Shown here: in pieces, positions 50,327 to 58,754 of the stretch
How the letters are laid out: each line of letters begins with the position of its first letter
Position numbering within the stretch: position 1 is the first letter of the stretch
Origin: JBAVQS01 sp049694275
GTDB taxonomy: Bacteria > Chloroflexota > Anaerolineae > UBA4142 > SHND01
Assembly (NCBI GenBank): GCA_049694275.1
Contig: JBAVQS010000250.1
Location: 3,578-67,577 of the forward strand
Length of the DNA stretch: 64,000 nt
Direction: 5' to 3'
Translations under genes and position numbers: made by a program
Notes under the pieces: generated by a model
The model's input: the letters and a program-made list of their open reading frames with translations, nothing else
The model's database searches: none
What the model was told of the DNA's origin: nothing

Positions 50327-50941
50327 ATGACAGAAACCATCATGCAAGAGGTTGTTCACGAATTCCGCCTGTGGCGCAAGGATATCGGGGTTGCGCTGGT
50401 CGCCGTCCTGGCGATTGTTCTCGGCCTCCTCCTGCGCTACCAGGTCGAGAGTCGCGTCACAACGTATCAGGACCCGAACAGCGGTTTTAGCATCACCTAC
50501 CCCGTCACGTGGGGGAGTGTCACATCGCTTCAGAACGCGCTGCTCAAGGTGGAGGACCCGCTGACCGATTCGACCTACAAAACCAATCTCTCGATCAGTC
50601 AGCGCGATCTTGACCCGAGCAGCCCGCCAACCTTGCAAACGCTCATGGACCGGCGTGTCGCCCAGCAGAGCGCACTGACGAGCTATCATTTCCTCGCCAA
50701 CCGCGACGCGGTCGTCGACGGCGCAAAAGGGATGGAACTGGAATATGCCTATACGGTCCAGCCGATCGATCAACCTCGCCGGGCCTCACTGCCGGTCGTC
50801 GTTCATGCCCGCGAGTATCTAGTCGTCACCGCGAGCCAGGCGTTTTACATCACCCTTGCCGCGCCGGAGAGCGATTATGACCGGGCGAGCGCGAAATTTG
50901 ACGGGATCGTCAAGAGCATCAAGCTGCAAGGAGCACGATGA
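50327..50941 (+). CDS. membrane-anchored hypothetical protein (PsbP-like fold possible)
   Basis: 204 aa. A single N-terminal helix (IGVALVAVLAIVLGLLLRYQV) anchors an extracytoplasmic domain beginning YQDPNSGFSITYPVTW, a start seen in PsbP/lipoprotein-like stress proteins. The remainder is alpha/beta. Alternative start ATG 50342. Its stop overlaps the next ATG (ATGA), so the two are coupled. No specific function can be assigned. Confidence 0.75.
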   Translation: MTETIMQEVVHEFRLWRKDIGVALVAVLAIVLGLLLRYQVESRVTTYQDPNSGFSITYPVTWGSVTSLQNALLKVEDPLTDSTYKTNLSISQRDLDPSSPPTLQTLMDRRVAQQSALTSYHFLANRDAVVDGAKGMELEYAYTVQPIDQPRRASLPVVVHAREYLVVTASQAFYITLAAPESDYDRASAKFDGIVKSIKLQGAR

Positions 50942-51414
50942 GCGAGGACCAGCACAAAAACCCCGACAAGGAAGAAAATTTCAAAATAGAGCAGGGACCA
51001 CACGACTCGTCGCTCCAGCCCGGTGACACGGAACCGGACGAGCGCCTCGATCTACCTAAGGGCGCATTCGTCGCTATGCGCAAGAGCGGCGGACTCAAGT
51101 TCAGCACGCGGACACTTGTCGTCTATACCGACGGACACGCGTTGTATACGGCTGGACCGGGGAGCACAAGCGTATCTCAATCGGCCGCGGTCGAATTGAG
51201 TGAGATGCAGTTGGCGCGTCTGCGGCGAACCCTGGCCGCAATCGATTTTGCGAAATTACCGCCCCGCGCCGGCCGCGCCAGCCCGGATGGATTCGTGTAT
51301 GAAATTACGGCGCATGTGCTCAAGTCGTACTATTGCGAAGCGTGGGATGGGAGCATCCCGCAAGCACTCAAACCACTGATTGAACAATTGCGCCGGTTAA
51401 TGCCGGCCGATTAG
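50938..51414 (+). CDS. hypothetical protein coupled to the anchored protein
   Basis: 158 aa, with a hydrophilic, acidic N-terminal 45 residues, then a compact domain (GGLKFSTRTLVVYTDGHALYTAG ... LKPLIEQLRRL). It has no signal or membrane segment. The start overlaps the upstream stop as ATGA. The domain resembles short beta-meander plus helix proteins found widely as hypothetical genes; no name can be given. Confidence 0.75.
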   Translation: MSEDQHKNPDKEENFKIEQGPHDSSLQPGDTEPDERLDLPKGAFVAMRKSGGLKFSTRTLVVYTDGHALYTAGPGSTSVSQSAAVELSEMQLARLRRTLAAIDFAKLPPRAGRASPDGFVYEITAHVLKSYYCEAWDGSIPQALKPLIEQLRRLMPAD

Positions 51415-51466
51415 AGCAGAGGCAACATCAAGCAACCGATTGACTCATTCAAGGAGACCATCAGAA

Positions 51467-52123
51467 ATGCCAAACCATTCACGCGATGCAGAGGGACATC
51501 AAGCCAACCCGGGCCAATCGGGTTCGGGGGGCGACGTTCTCGGTCATATCAATTCGGATGCCACCCCGTCAAATCCGCCGAGCACCGGCCCACAAGGACA
51601 GTCTGGCGGAGATAATCCGCTGGGTGATATTCTGGGGCAGATGATGGGGGGCGGGTCCGCGCCGCAGACCCAGTCGGGCGGTGACCCACTCGGCGGACTG
51701 CTCGGCGCGCTGCTCGGCGGAGGCTCGGGCGGGCAGGGAACGTCGCCGCTCGGCGGGCTTTTGGGCGGGCTTTTCGGTGGGCAGCAAGGCTCAACCGGCA
51801 TGCCCGGCAACATGGGCATGGCCAATTCGCCGTTTGCTCCGCTGTTAACGCCGCTGGCAGACAGCCTCGCGGCCAAGTTTAACCTCCCGCCTAATGTCGC
51901 CGAAGGCATCGTCCTGTTCGCCGTGACCAAGCTGACCGAATCGGGCGCCGCCGGCGAGTTGACGAATCGCGTGACCTCAGGTCAGGGGGTCAATCGCCAG
52001 CATTTGATGAAATCCGGATTGGCCGGCGAACTCGCCCAGCAACATGGAATCGACGAGCACACCGCGGCCGCAGCCCTCGAGCACGTATTCGGCGGCCTGG
52101 GCGACCAGTTACATTCGCAATAA
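51467..52123 (+). CDS. Gly-rich low-complexity protein with helical C-terminal domain
   Basis: 218 aa from ATG 51467 (AAGGAGACC upstream). The first 120 residues are Gly/Ser/Gln-rich, with repeated GGDPLGGLLGALLGG-like blocks. The C-terminal 90 residues (LADSLAAKFNLPPNVAEGIVLFAVTKL ... HGIDEHTAAAALEHVFGGL) look like a small helical domain. The repeat part is likely disordered or beta-forming, as in self-associating proteins. No signal peptide; function unknown. Confidence 0.75.
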   Translation: MPNHSRDAEGHQANPGQSGSGGDVLGHINSDATPSNPPSTGPQGQSGGDNPLGDILGQMMGGGSAPQTQSGGDPLGGLLGALLGGGSGGQGTSPLGGLLGGLFGGQQGSTGMPGNMGMANSPFAPLLTPLADSLAAKFNLPPNVAEGIVLFAVTKLTESGAAGELTNRVTSGQGVNRQHLMKSGLAGELAQQHGIDEHTAAAALEHVFGGLGDQLHSQ

Positions 52124-52124
52124 T

Positions 52125-52139
52125 CCTGCGATTCGCAGG
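52125..52139. promoter_or_regulatory. palindrome next to the dinB promoter, possible operator
   Basis: CCTGCGATTCGCAGG: two 7-nt arms around a central T, one base before the -35 box. A second short palindrome, CCTGCAGG, lies in the promoter spacer (52152-52159). Position suits a repressor such as LexA, but the motif is not a known LexA box that I can confirm. It could also form a hairpin ending the previous gene. Confidence 0.4.
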
Positions 52140-52167
52140 TTGACAGGATAGCCTGCAGGTAGATAAT
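52140..52167 (+). promoter_or_regulatory. promoter of dinB, probably leaderless
   Basis: TTGACA (52140-52145), 16-nt spacer, GATAAT (52162-52167). Start is expected about 52174-52176, where the dinB ATG begins, and no Shine-Dalgarno is present. Confidence 0.7.
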
Positions 52168-52175
52168 GGCGTGAT

Positions 52176-53225
52176 ATGCGCCAGATTATTCACCTCGACC
52201 TGGATGCGTTCTATGCCTCGGTCGAGGCGCTGCTCAATCCTGACCTTCGGGGCAAGCCCCTGGTGGTCGCGATGGGCAACCCCCAAGGGCGCGGCGTCGT
52301 CGCGACCGCGGCATATGAGGCGCGCCGGTTCGGCGTCCATAGCGCCATGCCGCTGCGCGAGGCGCTCCGTCTCTGTCCCCAGATTATTGTCGTACCCGTC
52401 CGCCACGCGCTCTATGCCGAGTACTCCCAACGCGTGATGCAGGTCCTCCGCGATTCCTCACCGCTTGTCGAGCAGGTCTCGATCGACGAGGCGTATGTCG
52501 AAATCGAGCCGGAGCGGGATGCCGCCGCGCTGGCGCGCGCGATGCAAGCCCGTATTCAGAACGAGCTCGGCCTGTCCTGCACACTCGCCGTCGCCACGAG
52601 CAAGCTGGTATCCAAGGTGGCTTGCAACACGGTCAAGCCGCATGGGTTCATTGTGGTCCCCGAAGGAACGGAACAGGCCTTTCTTGCCCCGCTGCCAATT
52701 GGCAGGCTGCCGTACGCCGGTCCGGCAACGCGCGCCCGGCTGGCGCGCTGGAACATCAAAACGATTGGTGATTTGACACGCGTGCCGGTCGCGGAGCTGC
52801 GCGCCGAGTTCGGCAAGCACGGCATCTATTTGTCCGAGGCCGCACACGGGCGCGACGATTCGCCGGTGGTGGCGGATTCGAAACCGAAATCGGTCTCGCA
52901 GGAGAACACATTCGAACGGGACACGCGAGATGTGCGATTCCTCGAAAAAGAGCTGGCGGCGATGAGCGAGCGGGTGGCGCACGAATTAGAGCACGAGGGG
53001 TACCTGGCGCGCACGATTGTCATCAAGCTGCGCTACGCCGATTTCTCGACAATCACCCGGCAGACCACGCTGCGAGCGCCGACCGCCAGCGCGGACAAAA
53101 TCCTCGAGTGCGCGGTCAAGCTGTTACGCGACAACTGGGACAAGCGCCCGGTCCGGTTGATAGGGGTGGGAACGCACGGGCTGGTCGAGGCGGAGGGAAG
53201 CTGGCAGCTAGAGTTGGGGGTCTAA
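52176..53225 (+). CDS. dinB: DNA polymerase IV (Y-family)
   Basis: 349 aa, usual length. It performs translesion DNA synthesis. The palm starts HLDLDAFYASVE (metal Asp8), with the second metal site SIDEAYVE and the steric residues of AYEARRFGVHSAMP. A thumb/helix-hairpin segment (PLPIGRLPYAGPATRARLARWNIKTIGDL) and the little-finger domain (SVSQENTFERDTRD ... VRLIGVGTHGLVE) follow. No C-terminal beta-clamp motif like QLxLF is obvious; the end is WQLELGV. The promoter with flanking palindromes could mean damage control. Confidence 0.97.
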   Translation: MRQIIHLDLDAFYASVEALLNPDLRGKPLVVAMGNPQGRGVVATAAYEARRFGVHSAMPLREALRLCPQIIVVPVRHALYAEYSQRVMQVLRDSSPLVEQVSIDEAYVEIEPERDAAALARAMQARIQNELGLSCTLAVATSKLVSKVACNTVKPHGFIVVPEGTEQAFLAPLPIGRLPYAGPATRARLARWNIKTIGDLTRVPVAELRAEFGKHGIYLSEAAHGRDDSPVVADSKPKSVSQENTFERDTRDVRFLEKELAAMSERVAHELEHEGYLARTIVIKLRYADFSTITRQTTLRAPTASADKILECAVKLLRDNWDKRPVRLIGVGTHGLVEAEGSWQLELGV

Positions 53226-53278
53226 ACGCATTTTATGGCGATTGACACAGCACCGAACGCAAATCCATGACGCCCGTT

Positions 53279-54364
53279 TCAGCGAACTTTATCGGTGAAA
53301 CTTGGCGCCATCGCCCATTGGGAGATCAACTGTTTCTTGCGCAGCACAGTCAATAGCGGGCGCTCGACGAGAATATAGACGAGGCTTCCCCCGCCGACTG
53401 CAAACAGCGCAATCAAGAAGGTTGTAGCGAAAGGTCCTAAAATCAAGGCCAGCGATATTTTCGAAAAGGCAAGCGATAAAAAGTTCACGAACGCAAAAGC
53501 CCCCAAGTAGATGGAATAGGATGCATCTCCCAGAAACACCAAGAGCCGTGGCAACTTGATTTCATACTGACTCGCCAACCACGCGCTTCCAGTGACCAAT
53601 AGAAACGCCGGTAAACCAAACGACGCCATCAGCACCATTGCCGAGTAGTTTTCAGTCGGGTTAAGCACCAACCCCGCCGCGAAAAAGAGCCCGGCCCCGG
53701 CCAGAGCCAAAACACGCGCGTATCGGAGAGTATAATTCTTGATAATGAAACCGCTTGCACATCCTAGCAAGAATTCCAGATTGCGCGGATTGAGCAAGAA
53801 CCCAATCAAATAGTTAACCCCTTCAAACAAACCCGCCGATTGGAATGCAAAGAGGCCAATAATGGCAATAGCCCACACGATCACAAACCGCAGCATCCAG
53901 CGTCTCCCCAGCAAGATCATGATTCCAAAGAACACATAAAAAAGAACCTCATGTGTGAGTGTCCAGGCTGCTCCGATGAGAGGTAGGTTGGGCTGAGGCA
54001 AGAGCAAAAACGAAGAAAGAATGACGCCCCATTCTTTTTCGTATGGTTTGGCGTACCCGGCCACCAAGAATATCGCGGCCAATTTCACTGCGGTCACACC
54101 CCAATAAAAAGGAAAAATCCGCTTGACACGTCGGTCGAGATAAGTCGCCAATGTATCCGGCTGGCCCAAATCACGCCCATGCACGTAAAAGATGATAAAC
54201 CCGCTTAGCACAAAAAAGAAATCGACGCCGGTAAAACCAAAAGAGAAGACGTTACCCATGAAAACATAGTTGAATTTTTCCTGGCTATAGACGGTGACAT
54301 GGTAAAGGACCACAAGAATCGCCGCGATCCCACGATAAACCTGGAGGATATCGAGTTTCTTCAT
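53279..54364 (-). CDS. acyltransferase family 3 membrane protein
   Basis: 361 aa from ATG 54364. Ten or so hydrophobic helices; the N-terminal motif MKKLDILQVYRGIAAILVVLYHV holds the family R and H, and FFVLSGFIIFY and the RRVKRIFPFYW Arg motif follow. These proteins O-acylate sugars of surface glycans in the membrane, often with acetyl groups. It overlaps the upstream glycosyltransferase stop by 4 nt (ATGA), so it is the last gene of the polysaccharide operon. Confidence 0.92.
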   Translation of the reverse strand: MKKLDILQVYRGIAAILVVLYHVTVYSQEKFNYVFMGNVFSFGFTGVDFFFVLSGFIIFYVHGRDLGQPDTLATYLDRRVKRIFPFYWGVTAVKLAAIFLVAGYAKPYEKEWGVILSSFLLLPQPNLPLIGAAWTLTHEVLFYVFFGIMILLGRRWMLRFVIVWAIAIIGLFAFQSAGLFEGVNYLIGFLLNPRNLEFLLGCASGFIIKNYTLRYARVLALAGAGLFFAAGLVLNPTENYSAMVLMASFGLPAFLLVTGSAWLASQYEIKLPRLLVFLGDASYSIYLGAFAFVNFLSLAFSKISLALILGPFATTFLIALFAVGGGSLVYILVERPLLTVLRKKQLISQWAMAPSFTDKVR

Positions 54365-55797
54365 TTTTCCGCCACAGCGCCGATATGCTGATGAATAAAT
54401 TTCAACCGTAACCGGGTTGCCACGTCCACGACTGCTAACCCTGCCATAGTCATCAGCACCGCATCGGTTGGCAATCGATAGCGCGGGGCCGACCATGTCG
54501 TCAGGCAGAGGATCGTATCAAACGCGGCGTAGAGATAGAGGGGAAGGCACAGCCGCCAGTTCTTGCGGGAAAGCCAGAGACCATACAGGAAAAAGGGCAG
54601 GTACAGCGTGAACGACAACAATCGAGCAAGGTTGCTGATGGTTGACGATTCATCTGAAGCGCCGACCCAGAAATAGTCCTTGGTGCGATTAATCGACAAG
54701 AGCACGAACCGCGTTGGATCGGCCAGGATAAAACCCATCCCCTGCTGATACAGGGCCCGGTCGATTGCCGGCTCGCCCAACCCCTTCAGGTTATCCGGGA
54801 TTGGCGGCGAATAGACGCTATCGAAATTCGTCCCCTGATGGGGATGGTTCGACGCATAGAGCCAATATCCGCCGTTCGAATTCAACAGCAAAAAGTCATG
54901 ATAGACCATATAGTTGCGGAAGGTCCAGGGCAACAACAACGCGGCGATTACAACGCACGCGATCCCTATCCCCTTGATCACCGGCAGCCGGTCGCGCCAC
55001 CAATCAGGCAATCTTCTCGCGACCGCAGAGAATCCCCCCGGAAGGCCTGGCGCCCTGCCACCTGCGACCTGGGACGTGAGCCCCGCGGCCTGTGACCGGC
55101 CTGCCACCAGCAGCCACAGAAACAGCATCGGCGCAAACAACAGCAATGTCTGGCGGAACAGCGCGCCAAGCCCTAATACAAGGCCCAGCAAAAGATAATT
55201 CCGAATTCCGACCGATGGAAGTCCCCCTTGGGAGGAATTCCGACCGACGGGAGTCCCCCTGGGACGAATCCCCAGCGCGATATCAATCGCCGCAAGCACA
55301 CAAATAATATAGAACGTCTGCGTCATGAGCGCGGCGTTGAAAAAGATGAAATAGGCATAGAGTGCGGTGAGCGCCGCCGCCGCGACCCCGACCCATTCGC
55401 CAAATAGGCGCCAGCCGAGCCGGTAGGCGAGCCAGATTTGCAATCCCGACAAAATGGCCTGGATGATCCGGGCAACCACCGGATAGTGCCCTGTCACGGC
55501 GTACACTCCTGTCAGGTAGAGCGTATAGAGAAATGACCAGTGGGCCGTCTGTTCATCCGGCTGGGTAAAGGGATACCACACGGTCGGGAAACTAAAACCG
55601 TGTCCGCTCAGCAAGCGCTGCGCCAGCAGATCATAGGAAACCTGGTCCCATGCGCCCGAAATGGGATCAACCCGGTTTCCGAGAGCCAGGGCCGTAATGA
55701 TCCGCGCCAATACTCCGAACACGATCGCGATCAGGAGAAGACGCCCGGGGCTGGGCCAAGTAAACCTGCGAGAGCTATTTTGCCGTTCCATCACCAT
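54361..55797 (-). CDS. GT39-like membrane glycosyltransferase with repeat-derived insertions
   Basis: 478 aa from ATG 55797 (ATG 55791 also possible). Multi-helix protein of the ArnT/PMT style: the first loop has DPISGAWDQVSYDLLAQRLLSG and the acidic residues expected of lipid-linked sugar transferases. Two short hydrophilic segments interrupt helices: RPRGTPVGRNSSQGGLPSVG near residue 185 and GRSQAAGLTSQVAGGRAPG near 240. Both are encoded by repeat-like DNA (55204-55266 and about 55040-55095), so the gene carries in-frame insertions. It likely transfers a sugar from polyprenyl phosphate. Confidence 0.82.
   Translation of the reverse strand: MVMERQNSSRRFTWPSPGRLLLIAIVFGVLARIITALALGNRVDPISGAWDQVSYDLLAQRLLSGHGFSFPTVWYPFTQPDEQTAHWSFLYTLYLTGVYAVTGHYPVVARIIQAILSGLQIWLAYRLGWRLFGEWVGVAAAALTALYAYFIFFNAALMTQTFYIICVLAAIDIALGIRPRGTPVGRNSSQGGLPSVGIRNYLLLGLVLGLGALFRQTLLLFAPMLFLWLLVAGRSQAAGLTSQVAGGRAPGLPGGFSAVARRLPDWWRDRLPVIKGIGIACVVIAALLLPWTFRNYMVYHDFLLLNSNGGYWLYASNHPHQGTNFDSVYSPPIPDNLKGLGEPAIDRALYQQGMGFILADPTRFVLLSINRTKDYFWVGASDESSTISNLARLLSFTLYLPFFLYGLWLSRKNWRLCLPLYLYAAFDTILCLTTWSAPRYRLPTDAVLMTMAGLAVVDVATRLRLKFIHQHIGAVAEK
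55204..55266. repeat. two tandem 31-32-bp repeats inside the GT39-like gene
   Basis: Copies at 55204-55235 and 55236-55266 both begin AATTCCGACCGA and end with GTCCCCC..GGGA-type palindromes; a third AATTCCG word precedes at 55197. The frame stays open across the insertion. Confidence 0.8.
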
Positions 55798-57007
55798 GCA
55801 CCGTTCCCCGACGCGCCGTTCGCACCCACTCGACCGGCCGGCCAAAGCGCGCCATCAGACTCAATACAGTTCGCCAAATGATAAATAAAGGCCCCAATGA
55901 CATGGCAATAAATGTCTTGACTGGCGCACGCTCGAGCCCCAGTCCCACCAACGGATAGATGCCAAGTAAGATAACCACCGCCGTCCAGATATAAGCGAAG
56001 ACAGGGCTGATCCAGGAAAGAAGCGCCACATTCAGCACAAGGATCGCCGCGCTGATCAGAGTCAGAGTCGAATAGGAGGGAAAGAAGGACTGCGCAGCGC
56101 CATCCAGGAGTTTCAAATCCAGCCGGCGCAAACCCTCCCGGAGCATTTGCCCAGCAAAACGATGACTCGATTGGTAAGTTCCCGCCAGCCAGCGCGCCCG
56201 TTGAGCGCGTGCTACGGTCCAGTTTGCGGCTGCCTCCCCATACCCGATTGCGCCGGGCTCGTAGACGATTCGCATCCCACCGAGCAACAGCCGCTGTCGA
56301 AATTCATAATCCTCGGTCAGCCCTTCCGTCCAGGCCACCTGTTTCAATACGTCGGCGCGATAACAGATCGAGTCGCCCATGTTCTTGGCCGACCAACCCA
56401 GGTTGGAGCGCCCGAGGTTCTGGAATCGATTGTCCACAATAAACATGGCCGCCATGAGGGCGGGGAACCAACCGTCGTCGGGATTGCTAATCCGGTGCTG
56501 ACCCTGGACGACCGGTGCGCCCTCGCGCAATCGCTGGTCCATCAAGCGGATAAAACCGGGCGAAACGACGGTGTCGGCGTCAAAGACCACGATGCCATCC
56601 ACTGCGCCGTACGCGGCGCAACCCTCGTCCGATAGCAAACGCTCAAATAGCCAGCGCATGGCTGCGCCTTTGCTGCCGCGCAAGCCCTCCTGGCGCTCAT
56701 GCACAATTGCGCCGGCGCGGCGCGCCATTTCGGCTGTTTGGTCCGTGCAATAATCGGCGACAACATGCACATCGAAAAGATGAGCCGGGTAATCCAACTT
56801 TTTCAATGCTGCGACCGATTGCTCAATCACCCCTTCTTCATTATGCGCCGGGATGGTGATGGCAAAGCGCAGACGCGCGCCATCGGCGACCGGGTGCGGC
56901 TTGATGCGCCGCACCCGGATTGAGGCGATCGCCAATAGATAGAGATAGGCGAGCGGCGCGCCGATGCTAACCAGCGCCAGAATGGATAGGAGCTCCAAAA
57001 GTAACAT
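55775..57007 (-). CDS. glycosyltransferase family 2, processive-type membrane enzyme
   Basis: 410 aa. An N-terminal helix, then GT-A fold: ITIPAHNEEGVIEQSV, VVADYCTDQT, FDADTVVSPGF (DxD), TEDYEFRQRL (the ED catalytic base) and QRARWLAG (QxxRW). Three C-terminal helices follow. This set marks processive or polysaccharide-type glycosyltransferases such as cellulose or N-acetylglucosamine polymer synthases, so it may build the chain of the exported glycan. It overlaps the downstream gene start by 23 nt. Confidence 0.9.
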   Translation of the reverse strand: MLLLELLSILALVSIGAPLAYLYLLAIASIRVRRIKPHPVADGARLRFAITIPAHNEEGVIEQSVAALKKLDYPAHLFDVHVVADYCTDQTAEMARRAGAIVHERQEGLRGSKGAAMRWLFERLLSDEGCAAYGAVDGIVVFDADTVVSPGFIRLMDQRLREGAPVVQGQHRISNPDDGWFPALMAAMFIVDNRFQNLGRSNLGWSAKNMGDSICYRADVLKQVAWTEGLTEDYEFRQRLLLGGMRIVYEPGAIGYGEAAANWTVARAQRARWLAGTYQSSHRFAGQMLREGLRRLDLKLLDGAAQSFFPSYSTLTLISAAILVLNVALLSWISPVFAYIWTAVVILLGIYPLVGLGLERAPVKTFIAMSLGPLFIIWRTVLSLMARFGRPVEWVRTARRGTVHGDGTAK

Positions 57008-57009
57008 CG

Positions 57010-57981
57010 CTATTCCAATTTCCAGCAGGCGCGCAAGATGTCGACGTTCGATTTCACTTCACGGTCCGCCCGCTGGCGCCATCCGGGCAGCGGCCAGGCC
57101 AATCCCCACAAAGCCAGCTTGCCGAGGCTGAGTGCGCCCATCATGACGCGTAGCGCCAGCGCCGCGGGCTCGCCATAATTCTTGCGATAAAAAAGCATCT
57201 TGCCGCGATAGACCATCCGCCGGCGGCGCCAACGGTCGAGACTCCGCCCGCCGTAATGAATCGTGGTTACCCCGGGCACATAATAGACTTTCCAGCCACA
57301 CTGTTGGAGCCGATATTGCAGGTCGGCCTCATCCCCGTAAATAAAATAGTCTTCCGCCAACAAGCCGATCTGCTCCAGCGCCGCTCGGCGCACCAGCAAG
57401 CAAGCTGACCCAAGCCAGCCGACCTGGCGCGGCTGGTCATCACGGCCGTGATTGGGATAGGCGGGCGAGATGAGCATCCCCAAACGCGTGGCGATCATGA
57501 ATTCCTGCCAGAGATTGGAAAAATCGCCATAGCCGGCCTGGAGCGTCCCATCGGGATTCAGGAGGATGCCCCCCACCGCGCCCGCATCCCGATGATCGGC
57601 CATGAATCGGACCATGGTATCCAGCGACCGGGCATTGACGATTGTATCGTCGTTCAGCAGGAGCACACAGCGCCCCTGCGTCGCCTTGATCCCCTGGTTG
57701 CTCGCCCGGCTCAGGCCAACGTTCCCATCATTTTTGATGAGTTGGACTTGGGGAAACTTCTCCTCCACCATCGCCGGCGTACCATCGCTAGAACCATTGT
57801 CAATCAGTACGACATCGAAAGTGGTTTCGAGCCCGGCGCCATAGAGGGATTCTAAACACGGTTCCAGGTATTTCTTGTTGTTCCAACAGACAATGACAAT
57901 CGAAAGCTCCGGGACATTCGGCGCGTTCTCATCCTGATTGTCGATTACGGTGACTTGCCGGTCACCATGGACATGCGCCAT
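57010..57981 (-). CDS. glycosyltransferase family 2 (rhamnosyltransferase-like)
   Basis: 323 aa soluble GT-A enzyme: SIVIVCWNNKKYLEPCLESL, LIDNGSSDGTPAMVE, GLSRASNQGIKATQGRCVLLLNDDTIV (NDD metal motif), GWLGSACLLVRR and DYFIYGDEADLQYRL. This pattern is that of the WbbL-like rhamnosyltransferase group. The sugar is not certain. AGGAG precedes ATG 57981, 3 nt after the nucleotidyltransferase stop. Confidence 0.9.
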   Translation of the reverse strand: MAHVHGDRQVTVIDNQDENAPNVPELSIVIVCWNNKKYLEPCLESLYGAGLETTFDVVLIDNGSSDGTPAMVEEKFPQVQLIKNDGNVGLSRASNQGIKATQGRCVLLLNDDTIVNARSLDTMVRFMADHRDAGAVGGILLNPDGTLQAGYGDFSNLWQEFMIATRLGMLISPAYPNHGRDDQPRQVGWLGSACLLVRRAALEQIGLLAEDYFIYGDEADLQYRLQQCGWKVYYVPGVTTIHYGGRSLDRWRRRRMVYRGKMLFYRKNYGEPAALALRVMMGALSLGKLALWGLAWPLPGWRQRADREVKSNVDILRACWKLE

Positions 57982-57984
57982 TCT

Positions 57985-58734
57985 TTACTCCTGGCGGAAC
58001 TTGTCGTCCAGTTCCATGATCTCTTCATACGTGCCTAAATCAATGTAGGCGCCCCCTGCAATATGCACGCCGCGGCCTGTCATTCCCTGCTGGATTGCGC
58101 TGTTCATGATCTCGGCAAAGTCCGATATTCCCTCGTCGTTGACACAATGATGCAGGTGCTCGGTAAACCGCGGGCGCCAGATAATGCATCCCCACATCAA
58201 GGTAAGCTCCGTCTTTTTGGGCTTGTCGACAATCTCGACAACGCGCCGGTCTGCATCCATCCGGACCATCCCAAACTTTTCGGGGCGGTCTGTGTTGAAC
58301 AGGATGAGGATGAGATCGTCGGTGGGGAGCGCTTCGTTCAGGCCGCGTTCGAACACATCCGGCGGCATAATCGTATCCGCCATGCCAAAACACACCGTCT
58401 TACCCACCGTCAGATGATAGGCCGCATCCAGGGCATGCGCCAGCCCGGGGGAGGTTGAGCCTTTTTTGCCCTCCCGAGGCTCCTGGACGACATAGCTAAT
58501 ATTGCAACCAAAGCGATGGCCGTCTCCAAAATAGGCCAACAGTTGGTGCTTGGTTTCGTTCACCACAAAGACCACATGCTTGAGTCCTGCCGCCGTCAGA
58601 TTATCCAGCACAAATTGGGAAACCGGCTTGTAGCGGTTTTCGCGGATGATGGGGTACAATTCCTTTGGATAGGGCAAACCTAACCGGACCCCTTTGCCTG
58701 CAGCCGGAACCAGCCCAATCAATTCCTTACTCAC
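57985..58734 (-). CDS. sugar nucleotidyltransferase (RmlA/GalU-like)
   Basis: 249 aa from GTG 58734, chosen because GGAGGAGATT lies immediately upstream. LVPAAGKGVRLG is the nucleotide-binding GxGxR signature, PKELYPI carries the catalytic Lys, and FGMADTIMPPDVFE the metal Asp. The short length fits glucose-1-phosphate thymidylyltransferase-like enzymes that activate sugar phosphates. It would supply activated sugar to the adjacent GT2 proteins; the base and sugar cannot be told. Confidence 0.88.
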   Translation of the reverse strand: MSKELIGLVPAAGKGVRLGLPYPKELYPIIRENRYKPVSQFVLDNLTAAGLKHVVFVVNETKHQLLAYFGDGHRFGCNISYVVQEPREGKKGSTSPGLAHALDAAYHLTVGKTVCFGMADTIMPPDVFERGLNEALPTDDLILILFNTDRPEKFGMVRMDADRRVVEIVDKPKKTELTLMWGCIIWRPRFTEHLHHCVNDEGISDFAEIMNSAIQQGMTGRGVHIAGGAYIDLGTYEEIMELDDKFRQE

Positions 58735-58754
58735 AATCTCCTCCTTCGGCGCGA

